Assembly: GCA_937926755.1 (NCBI GenBank)
Contig: CALBBA010000262.1
Coordinates: forward strand, 1 to 29,186
Direction of reading: 5' to 3'
DNA length: 29,186 nucleotides
Source: an uncultured Collinsella sp.
GTDB lineage: Bacteria > Actinomycetota > Coriobacteriia > Coriobacteriales > Coriobacteriaceae
The position numbers and the translations under genes were made by a program. The first letter of the stretch is position 1; every line of letters begins with the position of its first letter. The notes under the pieces are model-generated. The model saw nothing but the letters and a program-made list of their open reading frames with translations, was not told the origin of the DNA and searched no databases. This document shows positions 7,979 through 16,164 of the stretch, one piece after another.

Positions 7979-9283
7979 ATGCCCCAGCAGCGTAAGTTCT
8001 TCCCCGGCTGGCTCGTGGTGGCCTCCGGCTTCGTGATCATGGCCACGTGCTACACGATTTTCGTTAACTGCATGAGCCTGTTTCAGCCGCTCATCGTAAG
8101 CGACCTGGGCATCACACTTGCGCAGTACAACATCTCCAACGCCATCTCCACCGTGGTGAGCGTTATCGGCTCACTTGTCATTGGCCATGTCGCCGATAAG
8201 GTGAGTGGCCGCGTATTGGGCTCGCTCACCGTTATCGCTACCTCGGCGGTGCTCGCGGGCATGAGCTTCGTGGGTGAGCTGTGGCAGGTCTACGTGCTCT
8301 TTGCCGTCTCGGGCTGCTTTGCCGTCGCCTCGACCCGCCTGCTCATCAGCCTAGTGACCGCCAACTGGTTTACGGCCAAGCGAGGCCTTGCCATCTCCAT
8401 CGCACTTTCGGGCTCGGGCTTTGGCGGCGCTATTCTGTCTCCCATCGTAAGCTCGCTCATCGTGAGCGTTGGCTGGCGTTCCGCCTTCCTGGTGCTCGCG
8501 GCTATCTGCATGGTGGCGGCGCTGCCCATCACGGCCTATTCCTTCCGCACCAAGCCTTCCGAGATCGGCCTTAAACCGCTCGGCGAGAACCCGGGCGATC
8601 CGTCCGTCTCGACGGCTGGCGACAAGGACGAGCACACGGCGCCCGAGGTTAACGTTGGCTGGTCTCGCATCAAGAAGAGCCCGGCGTTTTGGCTGCTCGT
8701 CGTTGCCTTCCTCTTTATGGGCTTGGTCAATGGCGCCATCCTGCCCAACCAGGTTACCAACATGACGAGCGTTACCGTCAACGGCGCCAAGATCGTCACG
8801 GGCGGCCACGATCCCATGTGGGCGGGTACCGTGCTTTCGGCCTATATGGTTACCGTCGTTATCGCCAAGATTTCGCTCGGTGCGATCTATGACCGCTTTG
8901 GCCTGCGCTTTGGCAATATCCTTGGCTCCGTTGCGTGCATTATCGCCTGCGTGGCGCTGTGCTTCCCGACGACGGACCTCGGTCCTATTGTCGCCGCTGT
9001 GAGCTTTGGTGTTGGAACGTGCATGGGCACCATCACGCCTACCATCGCCGCGTCCAAGCAGTTTGGCATGGCCGACCTCGGCAAGGTCACGGGCACCATC
9101 ACCTCGCTCGAGATGGTCGGCGGCACCGTGGGCGCCATTGTCTCGGGCGTGCTGTTCGATGCCACGGGCTCCTTTGCGAGCACCTGGATCGTGTGCCTGG
9201 CGTGCTCCGTGGTCATGCTCGTATTCCTGCTGGCCTCGGAGCCCATCGCCGCCAAGCTGCGCGCAAGCGTGGCGGGGGAGTAG
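7979..9283 (+). CDS. MFS transporter, oxalate:formate-antiporter-like
   Basis: A 434-residue, twelve-segment major-facilitator permease. The opening PGWLVVASGFVIM, the loop-2/3 motif GHVADKVSGRVLG (about 63-75) and the central cytoplasmic loop near residues 195-225 resemble the OFA (oxalate/formate) group of monocarboxylate-type carriers. The second half repeats the loop motif as GAIYDRFGLRFGN. AAGGAG (7970-7975) precedes the ATG. The direction of transport and substrate are not evident. Its place after an amidohydrolase suggests uptake of an organic acid or acylated compound, which is inference only. Confidence 0.82.
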   Translation: MPQQRKFFPGWLVVASGFVIMATCYTIFVNCMSLFQPLIVSDLGITLAQYNISNAISTVVSVIGSLVIGHVADKVSGRVLGSLTVIATSAVLAGMSFVGELWQVYVLFAVSGCFAVASTRLLISLVTANWFTAKRGLAISIALSGSGFGGAILSPIVSSLIVSVGWRSAFLVLAAICMVAALPITAYSFRTKPSEIGLKPLGENPGDPSVSTAGDKDEHTAPEVNVGWSRIKKSPAFWLLVVAFLFMGLVNGAILPNQVTNMTSVTVNGAKIVTGGHDPMWAGTVLSAYMVTVVIAKISLGAIYDRFGLRFGNILGSVACIIACVALCFPTTDLGPIVAAVSFGVGTCMGTITPTIAASKQFGMADLGKVTGTITSLEMVGGTVGAIVSGVLFDATGSFASTWIVCLACSVVMLVFLLASEPIAAKLRASVAGE

Positions 9284-9323
9284 ACGCCCGTCGCTCTTTT
9301 CTGTTCGCCCCGTTCTGTCCGTG

Positions 9324-9377
9324 GCCGCCTTGGAAGCCGAATGGATGCTCGTACCATCATTCGGTTTCCAAGGCGGC
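9324..9377 (+). terminator. large hairpin 1 after the MFS gene
   Basis: The arm 9324-9343 pairs with 9358-9377 over 20 positions, broken only by a G-T pair (9336/9365, a G-U wobble in + strand RNA). The loop is 14 nt. No T-run follows, so the terminator role is uncertain. It could be a 3'-end stabiliser or a mobile palindrome. Confidence 0.45.
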
Positions 9378-9392
9378 TACGGGCCTACGAAA

Positions 9393-9456
9393 TGATCCCT
9401 TTTCCTCCGTCCCCTTCGGACCACGTGATCCCTTGGGGATGGAGGAATAGGGATCA
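9393..9456 (+). repeat. large hairpin 2, TGATCCCTT-type palindrome
   Basis: The arms 9393-9414 and 9435-9456 match over 22 positions with one T-T mismatch and one G-U wobble. The loop contains a third TGATCCCTT (9426-9434). The same AATGATCCCTT...CGTCCCC words make up the hairpin at 89-117, so this is a dispersed repeat. Confidence 0.5.
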
Positions 9457-9459
9457 CAT

Positions 9460-9525
9460 ACAGCGGCGGCGCGTCTGGCCGAACGAGTCCCCATACCCTC
9501 GTTCGGTCAGACGCGCCGCCGCTGT
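9460..9525 (+). repeat. large hairpin 3, 28-bp stem next to the hisS promoter
   Basis: The arms 9460-9487 and 9498-9525 are complementary over 28 positions with one G-U wobble (9478/9507), and the loop is 10 nt. The right arm covers the place where the -35 box of the hisS promoter would lie, and GTTTGTGTTTG follows. It may terminate upstream transcription, affect hisS initiation, or both. Confidence 0.55.
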
Positions 9526-9539
9526 TTGTGTTTGTGCCG

Positions 9540-9545
9540 TATAAT
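9540..9545 (+). promoter_or_regulatory. hisS -10 box
   Basis: A perfect TATAAT lies 42 nt before the hisS ATG. No good -35 exists at 17 nt because that position is inside the 28-bp hairpin. No T-box motif (TGGNACCGCG) is present. Confidence 0.45.
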
Positions 9546-9587
9546 GACCGTTACCTATGACGCGATACAAAAGAAAGGTGTTTGCCC

Positions 9588-10901
9588 ATGCAGGCACAGA
9601 AGGCGGAGGGAACCCGCGACCTTATCGGCGCCGAGATGCGCGCCTGGCAAAAGATGCAGCAGATTGCGGCCGGCGTGTTCGAGCCGTTTGGCTTTAAACC
9701 CATCGAGACGCCCGCAATCGAGCAGGTGGACGTGTTTGTCCACGGTATCGGCCAGTCGACCGACGTCGTGCGCAAGGAAATGTTCCGCGTGTTCAGCGGC
9801 GCCAACCTGGAGCGCGTCTTTACCGAGGGTACCGATACCAAGCTCAAGCCCAAGCAGCGCCTGGCCCTTCGTCCCGAGGGCACGGCCGGCGTGGTGCGCG
9901 CCGTCGTGGAGAACAACCTGGTGCCCCAGGGCTCCACGCCGTTTAAGGCTTACTACGCCGAGGCCATGTTCCGCGGCGAGCGTCCCCAGAAGGGTCGCCT
10001 GCGCCAGTTCCATCAGGTGGGCATCGAGTGGCTCGGCGCTCCCGATCCGGCTGCCGACGCCGAGTGCATCATCATGCTTATGGAGTTCTACAAGCGCCTG
10101 GGCTTCGACCTGTCCAAGCTCCGTCTGCTCATTAACTCGATGGGCGATGCCCAATGCCGTCCGGCCTATCGCGAGCAGGTCAAGCAGTTTATCCTCGATC
10201 ACGCCGACGAGATGTGCGACGAGTGCCGCGAGCGCGCCGAGCTCAACCCGCTGCGCGCCTTCGACTGCAAGAACGACCACTGCCGCGAGATCATGGCCGA
10301 CGCCCCGCTGATGGGCGACAACCTATGCGACGAGTGCCGCGAGCACTACGAGCAAGTCAAGCGCTATCTGGATGCTGCCGGTATCGAGTATGTAGAGGAT
10401 CCCACCCTGGTGCGTGGTCTGGACTACTACACCCGCACCGTCTTTGAGGTCGAGGCTCCCGGCGCCGGCGTCGGTTCCATCGGTGGCGGCGGTCGCTATG
10501 ACGGCTTGGTCGAGCTCGAGGGTGGCAAGCCCACGGCGGGCGTCGGCTTTGCCGTCGGTTTTGAGCGCGCCCTGCTGGCCCTGCAGGCCTTTGGCAGCGA
10601 TCTGGGTGCCGATGAGGCCCCGTGCGTCTATGTCGCCAATGCCGGCAAGGAACTGCGCCAGAACGTCTTTGCCATTACGCAGAAGCTTCGCGCCGCAGGC
10701 ATCGTGACCGAGGCCGACTATCAGGGCCGTTCGCTCAAGGCCCAGTTTAAGCAGGCCGATAAGGTAGGCGCCAAGCTCATCCTGGTCCTGGGCGGCGACG
10801 AGCTTGCCGCCGGCAAGGTCAAGGTGCGCGACATGCAGAGCCATGACGAGGTTCTCGTCGATCTGGCCAACGTCGTCGAGGCGGTTCGCGAGCGCCTGTA
10901 G
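9588..10901 (+). CDS. hisS: histidyl-tRNA synthetase
   Basis: A class II histidyl-tRNA synthetase of 437 residues, which charges tRNA-His in the cytoplasm. Motifs in order: RPEGTAGVVRA (95-105), motif 2 FRGERPQKGRLRQFHQ (128-143), the histidine A loop LVRGLDYYTRTVFE (274-287; Arg276) and motif 3 GVGFAVGFERALLAL. A C-terminal anticodon-binding domain follows (about 345-437). The insertion domain carries extra cysteines (CDEC, DCKNDHC, CDEC), which could bind metal. ATG 9588 has AAAGGTG (9574-9580) at normal spacing; the in-frame TTG two codons earlier is less likely. Confidence 0.97.
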   Translation: MQAQKAEGTRDLIGAEMRAWQKMQQIAAGVFEPFGFKPIETPAIEQVDVFVHGIGQSTDVVRKEMFRVFSGANLERVFTEGTDTKLKPKQRLALRPEGTAGVVRAVVENNLVPQGSTPFKAYYAEAMFRGERPQKGRLRQFHQVGIEWLGAPDPAADAECIIMLMEFYKRLGFDLSKLRLLINSMGDAQCRPAYREQVKQFILDHADEMCDECRERAELNPLRAFDCKNDHCREIMADAPLMGDNLCDECREHYEQVKRYLDAAGIEYVEDPTLVRGLDYYTRTVFEVEAPGAGVGSIGGGGRYDGLVELEGGKPTAGVGFAVGFERALLALQAFGSDLGADEAPCVYVANAGKELRQNVFAITQKLRAAGIVTEADYQGRSLKAQFKQADKVGAKLILVLGGDELAAGKVKVRDMQSHDEVLVDLANVVEAVRERL

Positions 10902-10961
10902 CGCATGATTTTTGAGCTGTAGTGCCGCTGAGGTGCCCAGCTCATTGCGAGCGATTGTTAC

Positions 10962-10993
10962 GGGGGTGTTTCGCTTTTATGCGGAATGCCCCC
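10962..10993 (+). terminator. stem-loop downstream of hisS
   Basis: GGGGGTGTTTCGC (10962-10974) pairs with GCGGAATGCCCCC (10981-10993) over 13 positions around a TTTTAT loop. Three of the pairs are G-U in + strand RNA; in - strand RNA these would be A-C mismatches. There is no T-run after it, so it is a weak terminator or an RNA-stability element. Confidence 0.45.
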
Positions 10994-11055
10994 ATTTACG
11001 TATGCCGCCCACCGAGAAATACGACCATTTAGGGCAAAAACCCTTGCAATGCAGA

Positions 11056-11115
11056 AAATACTTTTGTGTGGTAAAGCGCAATCAGTGTCGAAAGTATTTC
11101 TCAAGCGCCTATAAT
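11056..11115 (+). promoter_or_regulatory. ppc promoter region with inverted repeat
   Basis: TATAAT (11110-11115) is a good -10, 44 nt before the preferred start. The -35 position holds only a poor match (TGTCGA). AAATACTTT (11056-11064) and AAAGTATTT (11091-11099) form a perfect 9-bp inverted repeat whose right half overlaps the -35 region, so an activator or repressor may bind there (inference). Confidence 0.45.
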
Positions 11116-11159
11116 GAATACCGCATGTTACGTGCATAGAAGGAGGAATGGGAGGAAAC

Positions 11160-13973
11160 GTGGCTGAGAACCTAAGCAACCAGTCTGTACCCGAAGCCGC
11201 GGCGCGCGTCGCTGCCGTGGTCAACCGCCTCGTTAACCGAATCGGCTCGAATGCCGAGTCCAGGGAGCGTCTCGCCGAGATCGAGATCCCCGAGGAGCTG
11301 CGCGATAATCTGGCGCTGTTCCTGCGCCTGGAACGTCGTGTGCTTAGCGAGTATGATCCCGAGATCGCGGACCTGTTCGACAAGATTTTGACAGCCGAGA
11401 TTGTGGCCAATGCTGGCAACCCCGGTAGCCGCGCTGCCGACGAGTCCGTTGACGAACAGGGCGTGCCCACTGCCGACGAGCCCACCGCCGTGGCGTTTCG
11501 CGAAGTCGTCGATCTGATTGACAGCCTGCCGCTTGATAAGCAGCAGATCATCGTTCGCGCCTTTACGAGCTTCTTCCATCTGGCTAACCTGTCGGAGGAG
11601 AACTACCGTGTCGCGCAGCTGCGTGAGCGCGAGGCCGGCGCATCGACCGATACCGAGGTCGATCCCGCCAACGAACTCACCGTCGCCTATCACCAGTTGG
11701 TAAACGAGATGGGCGTCGAGGGTGCCAACGAGCTGCTCGGCAAGCTTGAGTTCCACCCCGTCTTTACCGCGCATCCCACTGAGGCCCGTCGTAAGGCCGT
11801 CGAGGGCAAGATTCGCCGTATCTCCAACCTGCTAGAGGAGCGTCCGCGTCTGGGCGGCTCCGACCTGGTGGAGAACGAGCGCCATATGCTGCAGGAGATC
11901 GACGCCCTGGTGCGTACGAGCCCCATCGCGCTCAAGAAGCCCACGCCGGTCGAGGAAGCCGATACCATCATCGACATCTTCGATAACACGCTGTTCGACG
12001 TCATCCCCGTCATCTATCGTCGCTTTGACGACTGGGTGCTGGGCGACAAGGCCGGCACCGTGCCGCCGCTGTGCCCGGCGTTCTTCCATCCCGGCAGCTG
12101 GATCGGTTCCGACCGCGACGGTAACCCCAACGTCACCGCCAAGGTGAGCCGTGAGGTCGCCGCCAAGTACTTCACCCACATGGTGCTCAAGCTCGAGGAC
12201 AAGTGCCGCCGCATCGGCCGCAACCTCACGCTCGAGGCCACCTACAGCAAGCCTTCTGCCGAGCTCATCAACCTGTGGAACCATCAGGTCGAGATGAGCC
12301 CTCGGTACACGGCCCGCGCCGAGCTGATCTCCGAGCACGAGCCGCATCGCGCCGTCATGCTCGTCATGGCCGACCGTCTGAACGCCACCGTGCGCCGTAT
12401 CACCGACACCATGTACCACAGCGCCGATGAGTTCCTGGAGGACCTGCGCGTCGTCCAGCGATCGCTGGCCGCCTGCGGCGCCGTCCGTACTGCCTACGGC
12501 CCGGTCCAGACCATCATCTGGCAGGTCGAGTCCTTCGGCTTCCATATGGTCGAGATGGAGTTCCGTCAGCACTCCGTGGTGCACGCCCGCGCCCTCAAGG
12601 ATATCCACGAGAACGGTATCCATGGCGACCTGCAACCCATGACACGCGAGGTCATCGACACCTTCCGTGCCATCGGCTCCATCCAAAAGCGCTACGGCAA
12701 GAAGATGGCGCACCGCTACATCATCTCGTTCACCAAGAGCGCCCAGCATGTGGCCGACGTCTTTGAGCTTGCCCACCTGTCCTTTGCACACGAGGAGGAT
12801 GTCCCCGAGCTCGACGTGATCCCGCTGTTCGAGCAGCTCGAGGACCTCGAGGGCTGCGTCGACGTGCTCGACCAGATGCTTACGCTGCCCGTAGTGCAAA
12901 AGCGCCTTGCCCAGACCAACCGCCGCATGGAGGTCATGCTGGGTTATTCCGACTCCTCCAAGGATGCCGGTCCTACCACGGCCATGCTTGCGCTGCACTC
13001 CGCGCAGGAGCGCATCGCCAAGTGGGCAGAGAAGAACGATATCGACCTGGTGCTCATGCACGGTCGCGGCGGTGCCGTGGGCCGTGGCGGCGGCCCGGCC
13101 AACAAGGCCGTGTTGGCGCAGCCCAAGGGTTCGGTCAACTGCTTCTTTAAGCTTACCGAGCAGGGCGAGGTCATCTTTGCCCGTTACGGCAACCGCACGC
13201 TGGCTCAGCGCCATGTTGAGTCCGTTGCCGCCGCAACGCTTTTGCAGTCGGCCCCGAGTGTCGAGAAGACCAACACCGAGACCACGCAGAAGTTCTGGGA
13301 TATGGCCGAGAAGCTCAACACCGCAAGCCACGAGCGCTATCTGGACCTGCTGAACACCGAGGACTTTACACCGTGGTTCTCGACCGTTACGCCGCTGACC
13401 GAGGTCGGTCTGCTGCCGATCGGCTCGCGTCCCGCCAAGCGCGGCCTGGGCGCCAAGTCGCTCGATGACCTGCGTACCATTCCGTGGATCTTCAGCTGGA
13501 GCCAGGCTCGCATTAACCTGGCCGCTTGGTACGGCCTGGGTACCGCCTGCGAGCAGTTGGGCGATCTTGACCAGCTCAAGGCTGCCTACCAGGAGTGGCC
13601 GTTCTTCCGCACCTTTATCGACAACATCGAGATGTCGATCGCCAAGACTGACCAGCGCATCGCCAAGATGTATCTGCACCTGGGCGACCGCCAGGATCTG
13701 TCCAAGAAGGTCTTCACCGAGATGCAGCTCACGCGTAAGTGGGTCCTTGCCATCGTCGGTGATGAATGGCCGCTGCAGCGTCGCCGCGTGCTCGGCTGCG
13801 CTGTCCGCGTGCGCAACCCCTACGTCGACGCCCTATCCATCGCTCAGGTCCGCGCTCTTCGCGAGGTGCGTATGAACCAGGACGAGATGGCTGAGGAGAA
13901 GAAGGCCGAGTACATGAGCCTGATTCTTTCGACTGTGACCGGCGTCTCGGCAGGACTGCAGAACACGGGGTAA
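11160..13973 (+). CDS. ppc: phosphoenolpyruvate carboxylase
   Basis: A 937-residue bacterial PEP carboxylase that adds bicarbonate to phosphoenolpyruvate to form oxaloacetate, an anaplerotic step that leads toward succinate in fermenters. Visible motifs are TAHPTEARR with the catalytic His205, GSDRDGNPNVTAKV, MLGYSDSSKDAG, and the glycine-rich loop MHGRGGAVGRGGGP. The C-terminus is QNTG, where the family usually ends in RNTG or QNTG. The start is chosen as GTG 11160, with GGAGG at 11151-11155. The ATG at 11148 gives four more residues, but its AGGAGG is only one base away. It is monocistronic, with a long palindrome 21 nt after its stop. Confidence 0.96.
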   Translation: MAENLSNQSVPEAAARVAAVVNRLVNRIGSNAESRERLAEIEIPEELRDNLALFLRLERRVLSEYDPEIADLFDKILTAEIVANAGNPGSRAADESVDEQGVPTADEPTAVAFREVVDLIDSLPLDKQQIIVRAFTSFFHLANLSEENYRVAQLREREAGASTDTEVDPANELTVAYHQLVNEMGVEGANELLGKLEFHPVFTAHPTEARRKAVEGKIRRISNLLEERPRLGGSDLVENERHMLQEIDALVRTSPIALKKPTPVEEADTIIDIFDNTLFDVIPVIYRRFDDWVLGDKAGTVPPLCPAFFHPGSWIGSDRDGNPNVTAKVSREVAAKYFTHMVLKLEDKCRRIGRNLTLEATYSKPSAELINLWNHQVEMSPRYTARAELISEHEPHRAVMLVMADRLNATVRRITDTMYHSADEFLEDLRVVQRSLAACGAVRTAYGPVQTIIWQVESFGFHMVEMEFRQHSVVHARALKDIHENGIHGDLQPMTREVIDTFRAIGSIQKRYGKKMAHRYIISFTKSAQHVADVFELAHLSFAHEEDVPELDVIPLFEQLEDLEGCVDVLDQMLTLPVVQKRLAQTNRRMEVMLGYSDSSKDAGPTTAMLALHSAQERIAKWAEKNDIDLVLMHGRGGAVGRGGGPANKAVLAQPKGSVNCFFKLTEQGEVIFARYGNRTLAQRHVESVAAATLLQSAPSVEKTNTETTQKFWDMAEKLNTASHERYLDLLNTEDFTPWFSTVTPLTEVGLLPIGSRPAKRGLGAKSLDDLRTIPWIFSWSQARINLAAWYGLGTACEQLGDLDQLKAAYQEWPFFRTFIDNIEMSIAKTDQRIAKMYLHLGDRQDLSKKVFTEMQLTRKWVLAIVGDEWPLQRRRVLGCAVRVRNPYVDALSIAQVRALREVRMNQDEMAEEKKAEYMSLILSTVTGVSAGLQNTG

Positions 13974-13994
13974 TCGATAGCCCTGTAGTCGTCC

Positions 13995-14121
13995 GGGCCC
14001 GCCATTAGTTTACTTTTAGGCACACTCCGCAGGACGCAAGAAGCCCTCGCCGCACGAAGTGCGCAGCGAGGGCTTCTTGCATGTCCGAGGACGTGCCTAA
14101 AAGTAAACTAATGGCGGGCCC
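13995..14121 (+). repeat. 127-bp palindromic element, copy A
   Basis: It is almost wholly self-complementary. The outer stem 13995-14023/14093-14121 is 29 bp and perfect. An internal loop and GGAC/GTCC follow, then a perfect 15-bp inner stem (14036-14050/14066-14080) and an apical CGCAC-GAA-GTGCG hairpin. Copy B at 16921-17045 has the same plan on the opposite strand. It lies just after ppc and could act as a bidirectional terminator, structured RNA or mobile palindrome. Confidence 0.85.
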
Positions 14122-14680
14122 TGCGATGTCCGGTCTTCGGCGGATTACTGGCTGGGGAAAAGATGGCGCGCTTCTCGCACTTTGATGGGGCTTCGTGCTG
14201 CGGAATGCATTCAGAGGGAAACCCATCGGGTCCTTTCGTCCTCGGTTTACGGCGGATCAGCCGCTGGGTGAGGGTGGTGCTTGGGACGACGTGCAAAAAA
14301 CGGAGTTTTCAGCAGCCAAAGATTGGTGCATAAGGCTATGGGTGACGTTCGCGGCCCCTGTTGATGCTTTTGCACGACGATTGGGCTTTGGCGATGTTCA
14401 TATATGGCTGGTTTCTCGCCGCATGCTATCCAGATGGGACGAGTCATGAGGACTATCTACCTTTTGAAAGACTTTTGACACCAAAATCTTATCCCGCGAT
14501 GCTGAATACTCGCAAAAATGCACGCTCCGGAGGGTACCACCCTGTTACGGCTAGAAATCCATGCGCCATTTTATGCAATTAATTAACGCATTTATGCAAA
14601 ATGGCTTACGTGCGTACGTCTCGGGCTAGATGTTTGCCTCGGCGCTGCGTAAATCATCCTGTCTATAGTGTCTTTGACAG
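14122..14680 (+). other. gene-free region upstream of larA
   Basis: There is no convincing gene in 559 nt. Short open frames (14195-14449, 14361-14582) lack ribosome binding sites and family resemblance. Parts are lower in GC than the surroundings. It contains a TTGACA (14475-14480) without a good -10, an A/T-rich repeat cluster (14565-14605) and a TATAGT (14664-14669). It may be a regulatory leader or decayed DNA. Confidence 0.45.
14565..14605 (+). promoter_or_regulatory. nested repeat cluster upstream of larA
   Basis: GCCATTTT (14565-14572) and AAAATGGC (14598-14605) enclose two direct copies of TTTATGCAA (14570-14578, 14591-14599), with starts 21 bp (two helical turns) apart, and a central TTAATTAA. 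This is typical of a protein-binding region, but no known operator is recognised. Confidence 0.35.
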
Positions 14681-14682
14681 GC

Positions 14683-14718
14683 GGTCGCGGTCCCGTTTGG
14701 GATCGCGGCCGTTTTGTT
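14683..14718 (+). terminator. terminator-like hairpin in the larA leader
   Basis: The arms 14683-14694 and 14699-14710 form a 12-bp stem with two G-U pairs (14685/14708, 14690/14703) and a GTTT loop, followed by GTTTTGTT. It would stop transcripts arriving from 14122-14680, so it may be an attenuator. A possible promoter TTGTGG-N18-GTTAAT (14717-14746) lies beyond it. Confidence 0.6.
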
Positions 14719-14837
14719 GTGGGTCAAATATGAACGTTGTGTTAATGAGTCGGTGGACGGTGGAGTTTTTCGGTGAGCGGCGTATCCTTCCAACGGTTTA
14801 TCTAGTGTGTCAGTTGAAAGGAAGAGGGCGCTCGTCA

Positions 14838-16115
14838 TTGTTTGAATGTGAACTACCGTTTGACCACAAGACGTTGCATCTAGAGCTCGAGGATAAGAAC
14901 TTCGCTGGTGTGATGGAGGGTCATCAAAACGAGTTTAAGACCACGAAATCGCAGGAAGAGCTGGTAGAGGAGTCGCTTGCCAACCCTTATGGCTCGCCTT
15001 CGCTCGAGGAGCTTTGTGCTGGCAAAAAGGATATCGTCATCATTAGCTCCGACCATACGCGTCCCGTTCCCTCGCGTGTGACGATGCCTATTCTGCTGCA
15101 TCACATCCATTCCGCTGCGCCTGAGGCGCGCGTTCGCATTCTGGTTGCTACGGGTATGCATCGTCCGTCGACGCACGAGGAGCTCGTCAACAAGTATGGC
15201 GAGGAGATCGTTGCCAACGAGGAAATCGTTATGCACGTCGCGACTGACGACAGCATGATGAAAAAGATCGGCACCCTGCCTTCTGGTGGCGAGTGCATCA
15301 TCAACAAGATTGCCGCCGATTGCGATCTGCTGCTTGCCGAGGGCTTTATTGAGCCGCACTTCTTTGCCGGTTTCTCTGGTAGCCGCAAGTCCGTCCTGCC
15401 TGGCATCGCCAGCTACAAGACCATCATGTACAACCACAACGGTCAGTTTGTGAACGATTCTCATTCGCGCGCCGGCAACCTGTGCCACAACCACGTGAGC
15501 GAGGACATGTTTGCCGCTGCCGAGATGGCTCACCTTGCCTTTGTGCTGAACGTGGTTCTCAACGGCAAGCATGAGGTCATCGGCTCCTTCGCCGGTGACA
15601 TCCACAAGGCACACGAGGCTGGCTGCGAGTTCGTGAAGAGCCTTGCCGGCGTTGAGCCCGTTGAGTGCGAGATCGCCATCACCACCAACGGTGGCTACCC
15701 GCTCGATCAGAACATCTATCAGGCCGTGAAGGGCATGTGCTCTGCCGAGGCCACGCTTCCCGAGGGTGGCGTGATCATCGATGTCGCCGGTTGTGCCGAC
15801 GGTCACGGCGGCGAGGGCTTCTATCACAACATCGCCGACAACGACCCGGCGGAGTTTGAGCGCGCCTGCATCGATCGTCCCAAGGATGAGACCCTGCCCG
15901 ATCAGTGGACGAGCCAGATCTTTGCCCGCATCCTGGCGCATCATCCTGTGATCATGGTTACCGACCTGTGCGATCACCAGATGATCAAGGATATGCACAT
16001 GACGCCGGTCAACACCCTCGAGGAGGCGCTCAAGCTCGCCTTTGAGATGAAGGGTGCCGATGCCAAGGTGGCCGTCATTCCCGATGGCCTGGGCGTTGTT
16101 GTTGCGCAGCACTAG
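14838..16115 (+). CDS. larA: nickel-dependent lactate racemase
   Basis: LarA interconverts L- and D-lactate with a covalently held nickel-pincer nucleotide. Counting from TTG 14838 gives 425 residues, the usual length. Every key residue falls on the Lactobacillus plantarum number: Arg75 in SSDHTRPVP, His108 in GMHRPSTHEE, His174 in EPHFF, the cofactor-bearing Lys184 in GSRKSVLPG, the nickel ligand His200, and Gln295 and Lys298 in IYQAVKG. The frame stays open upstream to ATG 14601, but those 79 residues match nothing in the family, and ATG 14730 has no good site. AGAGGG (14823-14828) precedes the TTG by nine bases. A LarD-like channel gene follows. Confidence 0.95.
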   Translation: MFECELPFDHKTLHLELEDKNFAGVMEGHQNEFKTTKSQEELVEESLANPYGSPSLEELCAGKKDIVIISSDHTRPVPSRVTMPILLHHIHSAAPEARVRILVATGMHRPSTHEELVNKYGEEIVANEEIVMHVATDDSMMKKIGTLPSGGECIINKIAADCDLLLAEGFIEPHFFAGFSGSRKSVLPGIASYKTIMYNHNGQFVNDSHSRAGNLCHNHVSEDMFAAAEMAHLAFVLNVVLNGKHEVIGSFAGDIHKAHEAGCEFVKSLAGVEPVECEIAITTNGGYPLDQNIYQAVKGMCSAEATLPEGGVIIDVAGCADGHGGEGFYHNIADNDPAEFERACIDRPKDETLPDQWTSQIFARILAHHPVIMVTDLCDHQMIKDMHMTPVNTLEEALKLAFEMKGADAKVAVIPDGLGVVVAQH

Positions 16116-16164
16116 TGCGTGGCCCAAACGAATCGTTTATAACCGACAAGAAAGATAAGGTTTT

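Larger units (their letters stand above)
9284..9587 (+). other. gene-free spacer packed with three large hairpins
   Basis: The 304-nt gap between the MFS gene and hisS contains three consecutive stem-loops, listed separately, and a TATAAT box. No reading frame here has coding character; apparent short frames read through the palindromes. Confidence 0.7.

Noticed and set aside
9341..9544. short frames through the hisS upstream hairpins
   Set aside because: They read through palindromes (for example the peptide SPSDHVIPWGWRNRDH) and would arise wherever the repeat occurs.
9500..9587. T-box leader for hisS (also considered for aspS, 20356-20460)
   Set aside because: No TGGNACCGCG-like sequence or specifier stem was found in either leader.
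11832..13679. 615-residue open frame on the - strand
   Set aside because: It lies wholly inside ppc, whose catalytic motifs are clear on the + strand.
14195..14582. two short + strand open frames after the ppc palindrome
   Set aside because: They have no ribosome binding sites and no family resemblance, and their codon use is unlike the neighbours. The region is described as gene-free.
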